A stretch of DNA of 64,000 nucleotides from Limonium bicolor (lineage: Eukaryota > Streptophyta > Magnoliopsida > Caryophyllales > Plumbaginaceae), in NCBI GenBank assembly GCA_023374045.1, contig CM041779.1:294758167-294822166 (forward strand), given 5' to 3'. The position numbers and the translations under genes are program-made. The notes beneath the pieces are model-generated. The model saw only the letters and a program-made list of their open reading frames with translations. It was not told where the DNA came from and ran no database searches. Positions 47,363 to 57,360 of the stretch are shown here, in pieces (within the stretch, counting starts at the first letter, position 1; every line of letters starts with the position of its first letter).

Positions 47363-48672
47363 CTAAGAAGTAAACAACGACGGGTACTTCGCCTTCATCT
47401 TATCTTCCAGCTCCCAAGTGGCCTCCTCAACGTCCTGGTTAGACCAGAGAACCTTCACCAGTCTCACAGACTTATGGCGAGTGTCTCGAGTCTTAGTGTC
47501 CAGAATCCGTACCGGAGTCTCCACTGATCGCATGGTCGGCTCTAAAGTTAGCCTTTCAGGCTGAAGCACATGAGACGGATGAGACATATACTTCTTCAAC
47601 TGGGACACATGAAATACATCATGTACCTTGCCCAGCTCGGCGGGTAAATCAAGTCTATAAGCTACCGGGCCGATCCGCTCCGTCACAACATAAGGCCCCA
47701 CATATTTTGGGCTCAACTTGCCTTTCTGGCCAAAACGAAACACTCCCTTCATGGGGGATACTCTCAAAAATACCTGATCGCCCACGGCGAACTCCAGGTC
47801 ACGTCGGCGCACATCTGCGTACGACTTCTGTCTATCCTGAGCTGCTTTCATATTAGCCCTGATCTGGCGAACTTCTGCCTGAACTTGCTCAAGATACTCT
47901 GGTCCTATAATGACCGTCTCACTCGACTCATCCCAGCATAATGGCGTGCGGCATGGTCTACCGTACAATGCCTGGAAGGGAGACATCTTGATCGATGCAT
48001 GATAACTGTTGTTGTAGCTAAACTCGATCAGATGTAACTTATCAATCCAGCTGGTCTGAAAGTCAAGTGCACATGCACGTAGCATATCCTCAAGTGTCTG
48101 AATAGTGCGCTCACTCTGACCATCGGTCTGTGGGTGAAACGCCGTACTCAATTTCAGTTCAGTACCCATGGCCTCTGTGTAGACTTCCAATATCTGGATA
48201 AGAATCTGGTATCTCTGTCAGATACAATCGTCTTTGGTACACCATGATGTCTTACAATTTCTTTATCGAATAGTTCTGCCAATCTTGCCACTTTCCAGGT
48301 GTCCTTCATCGGAATGAATCGGGCCACCTTGGTCAGTCGGTCAACAACAACCCAAATCATATTCAGACCTCCCCTTGTAGGCGGAAGCCCTACCACGAAG
48401 TCCATAGATATGTCATGGAACTTCCACTCCGGCACTGGCATTGGCTGCACCATACCACCAGGCCGTCGGTGCTCAAACTTGACCTTCTGACAAGTGAGAC
48501 ACCTCAACACATAGTCATTCACATCCTTTTTCATTCCAGTCCACCAGAAATATCTTTTCATACCTTTATACATCTTTGAAGCTCCGGGGTGAATCGAAGT
48601 AGTAGAACAGTGGGATTCACTCAATATGCGCTCCTTCAGCTCAGCGCTACTCCTGGGTATACACAACGCCAT
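47363..48672 (-). CDS. pol: Integrase with GPY/F motif and chromodomain (Tekay)
   Basis: Integrates cDNA; the chromodomain is thought to steer insertion to particular chromatin. Minus-strand order: zinc-binding HHCC ([12 protein letters not shown], then CLTCQKVK), Asp in [11 protein letters not shown], Asp in IVSDRDTRF, and Glu in [12 protein letters not shown]. Then [30 protein letters not shown] (GPY/F), [10 protein letters not shown], and the chromodomain core [18 protein letters not shown], ending [11 protein letters not shown] one-base break near 48180 splits the domain (48672-48154 and 48190-47363). All catalytic residues are present. Confidence 0.92.
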
Positions 48673-49217
48673 TAAGCCTAATCAGGTCATCATCGTGGAG
48701 TCTGAAGTCGTACTTCTGACCCTCGAATGTGCCATCAATAAGCTTCTGTCTAATCTCCATCATGTACTGATCCGTCATCTGAGCACTCCGCACCTCTTCA
48801 ACCAAGCCAGTATGAGAGACTAGCGAATGGAGAGAGTGTGCTCGGCGACTCAATGCGTCAGCTACCACATTTGCCTTACCCTCCTTGTACTGTAAATCGA
48901 TGTCATAATCATTCAAAAATTCAACCCACCTTCTCTGCCTCATGTTCAACTCCTTCTGAGTGAACAAGTACTTTAAACTCTTGTGGTCAGAATAAATTGT
49001 CACACTTACCCCATACAAGTGATGTCGCCATATCTTCAGTGCGAAGACAATGGCCCCCAATTCTAAGTCGTGGGTAGGGTAGGGTAGTTCTCCTCATGCT
49101 TCTTCAGCTGTCGGGAGGCGTAAGCCACGACCTTCCCGTGTTGCATCAACACACAACCCATACCCCTGCCTGATGCGTCGCAATAGACCTCAAAACCATC
49201 TGGACCGTCTGGTAATG
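48647..49217 (-). CDS. pol: RNase H of the Tekay element (frameshifted)
   Basis: Removes RNA from the RNA-DNA hybrid. Visible: [15 protein letters not shown] just upstream of 49060, then [48 protein letters not shown] and [11 protein letters not shown], the standard Ty3/gypsy RNase H blocks. The frame breaks at about 49070 and again near 48660 before integrase. Confidence 0.88.
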
Positions 49218-49973
49218 TCAGAACGGTGCAGATGTCAGAGCATCCTTGAGACTCGTGAAAGCCCTCTCACAGTCGACTGTCCACTCGAATGGTGCATCCT
49301 TTTTCATCAAGGAAGTCATCGGCTTCGAGACACTGGAGAAGTCCTTCACAAATCTCCTATAGTAACCTGCCAGACCGAGGAAGCTCCTGATGTCGGTAAC
49401 TGTCTTCGGCCTAGGCCAGGTGCGCACTGCATCTATCTTTGCCGGATCAACAGCGATCCCGGCCTCAGAAATCACATGTCCAAGGAATGATACTTGGTTC
49501 AACCAAAATTCACACTTAGAAAATTTAGCATACAGCTGATTCTTTCTCAACGTCTGCAATACATCTCTCAGGTGGCTTTCATGCTCACCTCTCGATTTCG
49601 AATATACAAGTATGTCATCGATGAAGACTACCACTGATTTGTCCAACTGATCTTGGAACAAACGGTTCATTAAGTCCATGAACTTTGCTGGTGCATTTGA
49701 CAAGCCAAACGGCATAACTGTGAACTCATAATGCCCATACCTAGTTCTGAAAGCTGTCTTTTCGATATCACTGTCACGGATGGCAATCTGGTGGTATCCG
49801 GAACGTAGGTCTATCTTGGAGAATACTGATGCTCCCTTAAGCTGATCAAATAGATCGTCGATGCGTGGTAAAGGGTAACGGTTTTTCACCGTAACAGCAT
49901 TCAGCTCCCGATAATCAATACATAGGCGGAGGCTACCGTCCTTCTTCTTCACGAAGAGAACGGCGCTCCCCAT
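49218..49973 (-). CDS. pol: Reverse transcriptase (Tekay)
   Basis: Intact frame of 251 residues. Landmarks: [33 protein letters not shown] with the first catalytic Asp, [14 protein letters not shown], and [12 protein letters not shown] with the catalytic Asp pair. Then [17 protein letters not shown] and the connection block [18 protein letters not shown]. It is joined to the upstream protease region by a one-base break near 49960. Confidence 0.93.
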   Translation of the reverse strand: MGSAVLFVKKKDGSLRLCIDYRELNAVTVKNRYPLPRIDDLFDQLKGASVFSKIDLRSGYHQIAIRDSDIEKTAFRTRYGHYEFTVMPFGLSNAPAKFMDLMNRLFQDQLDKSVVVFIDDILVYSKSRGEHESHLRDVLQTLRKNQLYAKFSKCEFWLNQVSFLGHVISEAGIAVDPAKIDAVRTWPRPKTVTDIRSFLGLAGYYRRFVKDFSSVSKPMTSLMKKDAPFEWTVDCERAFTSLKDALTSAPF

Positions 49974-50757
49974 GGTGAAACACTAGGGCGGATAAAGCCC
50001 TTGTCGAGTAGGTCTCTCAGCTGCTCCTTGAGCTCTGTCATTTCTGCTGGAGCCATACGGTAAGGTGCTTTCGCAATGGGTCCGGTGCCCGGAACTAGAT
50101 CAATCTCAAACTCAACCTCTCGTGCTGGCGGCATGCCCGGCAGTTCCTTAGGAAATACATCAGGAAACTCCGACACTACCGGCACATCTGGGCTAAACTC
50201 AGGGTCTCTCTCTATGTCCTGGACATAGCAGAGGTATACATCACTCCCTCGTCGTAACTCGTGATACATAGCCATGGCGGTGATGATCTGAGTCGAAGGC
50301 TCTCTGGGCCTCTGGCGGTATGATATAGTAACCCCAGATGGACTCCTAAGAAGCAGTCGATGCTCGGCACATAGGATTCTGCCCTTGTACCGCTCCAACC
50401 AGTTCATCCCGACAATCACATCAAAACCCAATCCGTCGAACTCTATCAAGTCGATCGGAAACTCTCATCCCTGATTCGAACAATAGCATCTCGGTAGTAG
50501 CGGGTACATCTGATCCGCTCTTTCGACGGGAGAGTGACCACGAAGTCTGGCATCTCTTCACCGTCTAACCCCAGCCTCTTCGCAAATGATAGCGAAATGA
50601 ATGTGTGTGAGGCTCCAGAGTCGAACAAGATCGATGCATCCACGCCATTCACTGGAAAGGTACCGGTGAGGATTGTGCCGCTCTTGCCGGCTTCTGCCTT
50701 ATTGCAGACACTCAGTATACCTCCCGTTCCGAGTGCACAGCCTAATTCATTGGCAAA
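49949..50757 (-). CDS. pol: Protease and RT N-terminal region (Tekay pol exon)
   Basis: Homology starts at 50757, just after ATTAG, a plausible splice acceptor, with [13 protein letters not shown]. The retropepsin active site is [18 protein letters not shown], followed by [13 protein letters not shown] and then the RT entry segment [16 protein letters not shown] and [12 protein letters not shown] one-base break near 50450 divides the two frames. No start codon precedes it, so translation must come from a transcript spliced or read through from gag. Confidence 0.85.
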
Positions 50758-50917
50758 CTAATAAGTATTGGGTAACAACACGGTTTATATGCTTCAACAA
50801 CTCCACTTTATTCATTAACACACACTTTTTACAACATTCATTGGCTTATACTGTCGCCATGATTCACACTTACAACATCCTTAATACATACTGGTTTGTC
50901 ACATAATTATACAAGGC

Positions 50918-51653
50918 TTAAAACTGTCTGAAGGTCAAATTCAAACGTCCGGGTTTCATGTGTGTGGCATTGATCACTGCCGACGGGTGCGGTATTCAGT
51001 TTGATCTTTCTGATGCCATGGTATAGCATCCTTGATTGCCCACCCATGATTAGTACATCTCCCGATTTAGCAATAGCTTCTTTGCGAGGTCAGCACGCTT
51101 CTGCTCGCCATACACAAACACTGCGGTATCACCAATGGACCAAGACACCACGGGTACTCCCTTACTTAGAGACTCGGGTGACTCGTCCTTGTCTTGGTGC
51201 ATACCTAACCGTCCACCTTTCTGGTAGAAGTTTACAATGCATAGATCTGCTTTTACACTTGGAATTGATTCCGTTTCAACTTGTTGAGCAATTCCCACGG
51301 CGTGGTTAACGACCGCGTGGAACTCCTCTGGTATACTTGATACTGTTGCTCATCTTCAGCTCGCACTTCTTGATATGACTTGGTGTAAGGGTTCCAGTCC
51401 TTACCCATGCACATCATCTTCAATTGCATCCTTGCTCCGTTCGGGTATTCGGGTGTGTAGAACCCTCCTGGTTTGCTCCAAGTTCGTCGCATCGTCTGAT
51501 GATATGGATTTGTGCCTCCGGTGTCAGGTATCCATTTAAGAGTATCATACCTGGCTGGATAATCTGACATTGCTCCAATGGAAAGTCGGTGATGTTGATG
51601 GTGGTTTCTTCAGGGTTTGGTGTGGGTGGGATTGGATAACATATTGAAAGTTC
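50918..51653 (-). CDS. AlkB-type 2-oxoglutarate/Fe(II) dioxygenase domain inside the retrotransposon
   Basis: AlkB enzymes oxidatively remove methyl groups from nucleic-acid bases. The minus strand encodes, in order: an N-terminal part (DFPLEQCQIIQPGM, ILLNGYLTPEAQIHIIRRC), the block GGFYTPEYPNGARMQLKMM typical of plant ALKBH1-like proteins, then ADLCIVNFYQKGGRLGMHQD with the first His and Asp iron ligands, VVSWSIGDTAVF, SGDVLIMGGQSRMLYHGI with the last His, and GRLNLTFRQF with the two 2-oxoglutarate-binding Arg (RxNxTxR), ending at TAA 50918-50920. About four one-base frame breaks occur (near 51490, 51340, 51080, 50955), but no catalytic residue is lost. The block begins after an AAAG acceptor at 51654; AATAAA lies about 106 bases past the stop. 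It probably derives from a host gene. Confidence 0.88.
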
Positions 51654-51796
51654 CTTTAAGTTTAGAGTACTCTAATTAGGTAAATCTCACACTATACTTC
51701 ATTTATTTACTCACATGGTGTTTATTTAAACTCACTCACACACATGCATGAAATGCGGTATGCAGACACTTATTCATTCAACAGTTTAGGCGGTAC

Positions 51797-53249
51797 CTGG
51801 TCTAGAAGAGGGCCCTGGCGCCTCAGACCGGTCCACCACATTCAGGGTGGCCTTGTTGGACCCCGACCCCTTCCTCTCTGGGACTCGTGTACCTCTGATC
51901 TGGGGGTGGCTGGTTCGCCGTCTTCTGGCCATCGGTGGTCGCAGTGGCCTTACCCTTCCATTGCCCCTTGGGCCTGTAGTTCCTACTGCTCGGGTTCTGC
52001 CAACATTCATGGTCACGGTGACCCATCTTCTTACAGTATCGGCACTGAACATCGTTACCCTTGCAGTCCTTGCCGGGGTGGTCTCCGTTGCACCACTTGC
52101 AGTAATAGTGGCGCTCCGGTCCAGAGCCCGTGCTAGCTGCTATCACAATACACAATCAATACTTGTTCCACAACTTATTAACATATACTCTAACTTATCA
52201 CACAGGATTAGACAATTACCCTTAGGTGGGTAAGAACGTAGGGGCTTGGCCGCATACGCATAGGTGAGCTGCAGAGGCTCCTCAGCAGTGGTGGTCTGGG
52301 TCTGGCCCTTGCCACCTTGTTGCTGTCCTTTCTGGGACTGGGGGTATGATTTCTTCTTCTTCCCTCCCCACTGCCCTTGCGTGACTTGGCCCTCGTTCTG
52401 AGCCTTGCGCTTGAGCGCACTCTCCTCGTCCCTCAGACGGACGGTGATCTCCACAATAGCAGCGGCATGATAGCACTCTATATACTTAGGGTGTCAGTTA
52501 TGCCCCGCCAAATAAACTCACAACACATTAACACTTTGTACACACTTATTCACATTATACTGTAGTTTCCTTTACCTGCAAAGTGGTAAATCCTGTAGGC
52601 CCCATGCCGTAGCGTAGGCGATAGTTCAGTCCGTTGTAGAAACGGTTCACAAGGATCCGGTCTGAGTAACCCAGATCCGGTAGCAGGTGGATAAGTCCGA
52701 TGAAGGCTGAGTAGTACTCATCTACCGTCATCTTATCCCCTTGCCTCAGATTGTCCAACTCCAGGCGCTTGGCCTCTTGCACATGTATAGGGTAGTATTT
52801 GGCTCGCAGCAGAGCCGTGTACTCCCTCCACTGAAACGTCGGGTCAGCAACTCTACCCTCGCGCACAAGCTTCCACCAGTTTTGTGCCGAGCCCTTCAAG
52901 TAGTAAGCAGCAAGTCGTACCTTGACCTGCTCAGGTGGTGCTAGGGTTTCGAAGGCGGTCTCCATTTCGGAGATGTATGCCTCGAGCTTACGGGGATCTG
53001 TCTCCCCACTGAATGAGGGCGGCCTCAGATCAGCCAACGCCTTGACCCAATTGGTCTCTCGTGGCGGTGGTGGTGGTGGCTGAACTCCGGGCTGTTGCCC
53101 TTGCTGTATAGCAGCAACTAAGTCGGGTACCAGCTGAGCTACGGCGGCTGCAACTGCCTCAGCCATAGTCTGTGCCGTAGTATCATCACCCTGGTCACCC
53201 ATACCTCCCGTACCGCGCCCGCGGCTGTACCTCGTGGTCTACCTGCCAT
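51797..53249 (-). CDS. gag: Gag with two zinc knuckles, split by short introns (Tekay)
   Basis: The start is an ATG at 53247-53249 (MAGRPRG), with a one-base break before MGDQGDD at 53202. Exon 1 (53249-52576) holds the Gag core: LRPPSFSGETDPRKLEAYI, AAYYLKGSAQNWW, DEYYSAFIGL. It ends TTLQ at a CAG/GTAAAG donor. Homology resumes at 52475 (CYHAAAIVEITVRLRDEES) after an AG, ends at an AAGG/GTAATT donor (52220), and resumes near 52149 with the knuckles CKWCNGDHPGKDC and CRYCKKMGHRDHEC. This third exon ends at a CCAG/GTACC donor (51797). Introns are about 100, 70 and (to AlkB) 143 bases. Exon phases do not all agree, probably because of indels. Introns in gag are unusual for this lineage. Confidence 0.8.
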
Positions 53250-53435
53250 CTGAATTCATATGAACATCTCATTAGCATTATGCTTGCACACTTATCGGTC
53301 CAACGATTGTAACGCTTCCCGATAATAAGGTATCTCCACACTTAGTTAGTGGTCAACCTTTCCAAATCTGTTCACTTAGGTATCTGTAGTTAGGTTTCCT
53401 AACTCGGTATATCCCTAAGCTCGGTATTCTAGTCA

Positions 53436-53457
53436 TCAGAGCGATACTTCGCTCTGA
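53436..53457 (-). promoter_or_regulatory. Hairpin overlapping the primer-binding site
   Basis: TCAGAGCGA (53436-53444) and TCGCTCTGA (53449-53457) form a perfect 9 bp stem with a 4-base loop. One arm covers half of the primer site. The LARD has the same structure at 16251-16272 with one G-T wobble. Confidence 0.75.
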
Positions 53458-53462
53458 TACCA
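53451..53462 (-). promoter_or_regulatory. Primer-binding site, initiator tRNA-Met
   Basis: The minus strand reads TGGTATCAGAGC, a perfect complement to the 3' end of plant initiator tRNA-Met, five bases after the LTR end. Confidence 0.92.
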
Positions 53463-53467
53463 CTTTT

Positions 53468-56400
53468 TGTAACACCCCTACTACGCACAACACATTACTT
53501 GAAATCGCAGCGGAAAATAAACAACTAAACAGTAACTAAACGAATGGTGCTACAATGCCGTCAACCACCCACGTGGCTAACAAGGCTGAACAAATACAAT
53601 TGTACCGGTCTGATGATCAGACTCCCGAGCGTAGAACTAATAACCATATATACATCAACATAATACCGAGTGTTTACAAAATCCTTCACCGTATACCGTC
53701 ACTGTAACCATCATAAGCGAGTATATAATACGCCACGGGAGCACAGGCGCAACCCGGGCAACATCCAAAAGTACTCCAAAAGTAAACTACTCTCTAGGAT
53801 CTAGAGCCACTCTGCTTCTTCGATCCTCATCCCAGTAAAAAAAATATGGATCCCCCGAGGAGGTCAGCAACCTTGGCTGGCATGGTTAACGCGCAGTCCA
53901 TCGACTACCGGAATGCGCGCAACTATTTGTCATGATGACATGGTATTTATTTTAAAACACACAACACATACATATATAGCATAACACGGGTATTGTACAC
54001 ATCATAACACACTTCACAAACATACAATTCCTTTTAGGAAGAGAACCACACAATTAGTCCCCATTGAGAGCTTAGAGAATGTTGCCACGCTCATACTTAG
54101 CTCGTTACATAACTCGTTACCGTCCGGTTAGATTGGACAGTTAACTTAACACAAGGTGCCTCGGATATAGTGATCCAAGCACACCGAAATAACACATAGT
54201 ATGCCCCTGTGGCCCGACGTGAGTCAGTAAAATAGCCTTGGTTAAGCTAAAGGGAAGGTTAGAAACCAAATTGGAAACTTAACCATAACATACAGAGAGA
54301 ATCGAACCGGTTATGACATCGACTCCCATACCCACACGCGTGGCCGGAACAGACCGGACTCCTCACTTCCCCCGTTAGCCCTTGTTAGTAGTTCATCATC
54401 GAACACAATAAACAATTCACAATCACAGGTCAGGTCTTGTTAGACACACACAAGGGAGGAAAGAGTCATACTCAACAACATAATGATATTTAACAACGGT
54501 AAACTCTTTACATGGTTTTAATCTTACAAAGTCATAAACACACAGAAAAAAAAACAACACACAAGCCGGTGTAAACCGGTAGGCAACAGACTGCAAGAAA
54601 CCATACCTTGGTCCTTGCCTCGACTGATTTCCACCTTGAGAGAATCCTAAACACATTAGTAATGTCGGTTAATTATTTATTTAACTTCAAACTTACTAAG
54701 TATTTAACATGATTGTATGACATGTTTTAATGTCTATCTTACCCTAGGTTACCTTCATTATACACCCTAGGGTTAACTACATAAGTCACATTCTTTTCTG
54801 TTTTTTTTTTTTTACAAGTTTTGGTCCGACCGGACTTGCCGACCGGACTTGTCCATGTCGGTCGATTCCAGAGAGTTTCTCCCCTTCGGAAATTCAGCCC
54901 GACCGGACTTGCCAAGTCCGGTCCTATGTCCGGTCGATTCCAGTAACTCAATCCGTACACAATTTACAAGCCCGACCGACCTTGCAAGTCCGGTCCCAAG
55001 GTCGGTCCGTTCCAGAAGCCAATTTTCGCAGGGTAAACAGGTCCCGACCGAGCTTGCAAGTCCGGTCGCAAGTCCGGTCGGCCCCAAATCTTTGTTTTCC
55101 TTTTTACATTCAACTCCAAACTTCACCCCATATAACCTAGTACTTCCTAACCTCATTTGGGTACTTTAAACACAACTTAAGACATCTTAAAACACTCATA
55201 AAACTCATTTTCCAATTCCTTAAGCCTTTACTTATTCCTTCACAAAATTCCTAACACTTACAATATTTCTCCTAGTTTTGCAAGTGGTGTTTCATACCTA
55301 AGATAGCCACTATCCCAAAATGCTTTCTCCTTATTTTAACATCATCTCCCAAGCATCATCTCTCACAACCAACTCCTTATATTCATCTTAACAATTCTTT
55401 TCCAAGTTTACACTTTCTCCTTATTACCAAAGTTTGCCTAAGTATTTACCTAAGTCCCTAAGTGGCTTTGGTACTTGCTAGAACCTCAAGATCATGTCTA
55501 AGTCCTTATTACACTCTAGAACACTTCCTAGTTCATCAAAATTCCTTTACAACATCTTGAACTCCTTATTCATTTCCTACATTTTCTAACTCACCAAATC
55601 TTACGTAACACTTAAAACTTCTTGCTTTTTACCTAAATTTTGACATGGATTCCCCTAGAACATTACTAAGCCTAAACACTTGTTTTCTCCATTAAACACA
55701 CAAAAACATCTAGAACACTTTCTTACACAACTACACCAAATTCACACTACATCACAATATAGTGCATAACTTAAACTGCATGGCACTTAGGCCCTTAAAA
55801 TGCATGGCTCTTAGGCCCTTAAAGTGCTTAAATCATAAACACTGAATTTCCACAATATAAACGCCTTTAACCTGCGATTACATACAACAAGACATAAGGT
55901 ATTTACTAGTCTCCTTGAGAACATTTACTAGGTCATTTACCATTTGCTCTTTAGGTAGTTTTAATAAGCATTTATGAGCTCATTTCTCCTAGGGCATTAA
56001 ACAACATTAAGTTAGTAGATTTACCTCTTTTTCCAAAACACTTCCTTCTTGTTTCCTTACAAAACCGTATGGTATTTTGATTCCTTGTCAAGTTCTAGAC
56101 AATGTACAAACATTATAATGAGTAATCAAGCTATAGGCTTCATCTCATTGTAAACCCTAATTTTACATTGTTTCAAAAACATTAATGTAGTTGTTTTACC
56201 TTGATCTTTGAAGAGAGTTTGGATATATAACAAGAGGGGACTCCACCTAGTCCATGAAGAGTTGAAATGAAGCTAGAACAAAGTCACACAAGGAGCTATA
56301 TCAATGTGTATTTTCGGTCAAGGTAAGAACATGGAGGAAACATGATTTTTCTTTGAGATTCCTTACCTAGAAGCAAAGGAGATCAACAATATGTCAAAAT

Positions 56401-57319
56401 ACAAGCTCAAGCTCCTTCAATGGTGGAACACCTTGGCACCGAAATGGGGCTCTTGGAGTTTTGAGAAGATAGGAATGAAGAGCTTGATGAGAGGAAGAGA
56501 TTGGTGGTGTTTGTTTTTGATTTGGACAAGTGAGCAAGATTTTACAAGTGGTCAAAGCTAGAGTTCTAATGGTGTGGTGGTGGTATTACCGTGAGAGAAC
56601 AAGGAAGAAGGAAGAAGAGAGGTGGGAAACCGTGTGAATGAAGGAAAGAAATGAGAGAATGAAGATAGAATTTGCTTTAAGGAGATATTTATGCTTATAA
56701 AGTAAAAAGTAAGTTTAATTAATTTTCTTTACTTACTTATATTATCAACTAAAGAGTGGTGAGTCACACACTTAGAAAACCGGCCCCCTTTATTAGTGTG
56801 AGGGTGTTTTAGTCTTTGTTTGTCAATTTAATTACTTAATACAACATATGTTATAAACTAGCTTGTAAAAGTTACTATTCACCTAAACAAGGCACTTAGA
56901 AGTGAAATTTTTGATTTCCCATTAATATGGCCACCCAAATGTGATACTATATAGTACACATATATATTTAAGAGTAATGATGGACATTTAGCCACTCAAA
57001 ACTCATTTACAAGACAATTTTCAAAAATGTGCTTTAAGACTTCTTAAAGCACATTTTGTGTTTTAACTTGTTTTCAAGCTTGGTTTTCTTTGGTAATTGG
57101 TTTAATATGTTCATTAGTATATAAATGAGGTCTTGGTAAGCTCATTAGGTCTTACCCAAGTTTATCCCAAGCTTAGAGCACATTTTGGCTCTTATTGACT
57201 TTAAAGCACATTTGTGTTTCCTTTTGTTTAAATTGTTTACTAAGGTTTCTAAGACTCTTTTAGTCTTATTACACCCTACTTAGGTGTTTAAACAACATTA
57301 CTAGGTTTGGGGTATTTCA
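53468..57319 (-). repeat. 5' LTR of the minus-strand Tekay element (3852 bp)
   Basis: It matches 43215-47049 over its length; its GC-rich array is at 54823-55083. The right end GGTATTTCA abuts MULE-related sequence. Confidence 0.93.
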
Positions 57320-57360
57320 TTTTTAACAATCTCTTAGTGTTTCTTGTAGGAAACCACAGA

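Larger units (their letters stand above)
43215..57319 (-). mobile_element. Full-length Tekay chromovirus carrying an AlkB domain
   Basis: Two LTRs of about 3.84 kb (43215-47049 and 53468-57319) are nearly identical; differences are largely homopolymer length. On the minus strand the order is 5' LTR, primer site (53451-53462), intron-split gag with two zinc knuckles, an AlkB-type dioxygenase exon, protease, RT, RNase H, integrase with GPY/F motif and chromodomain, polypurine tract, 3' LTR. Chromodomain, giant LTRs and initiator-Met primer fit Tekay. The AlkB domain is not a standard part of this lineage. Flanks TGTAA (left) and TTTTT (right) do not match, and the neighbours differ (LARD remnant, MULE). 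Confidence 0.92.
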
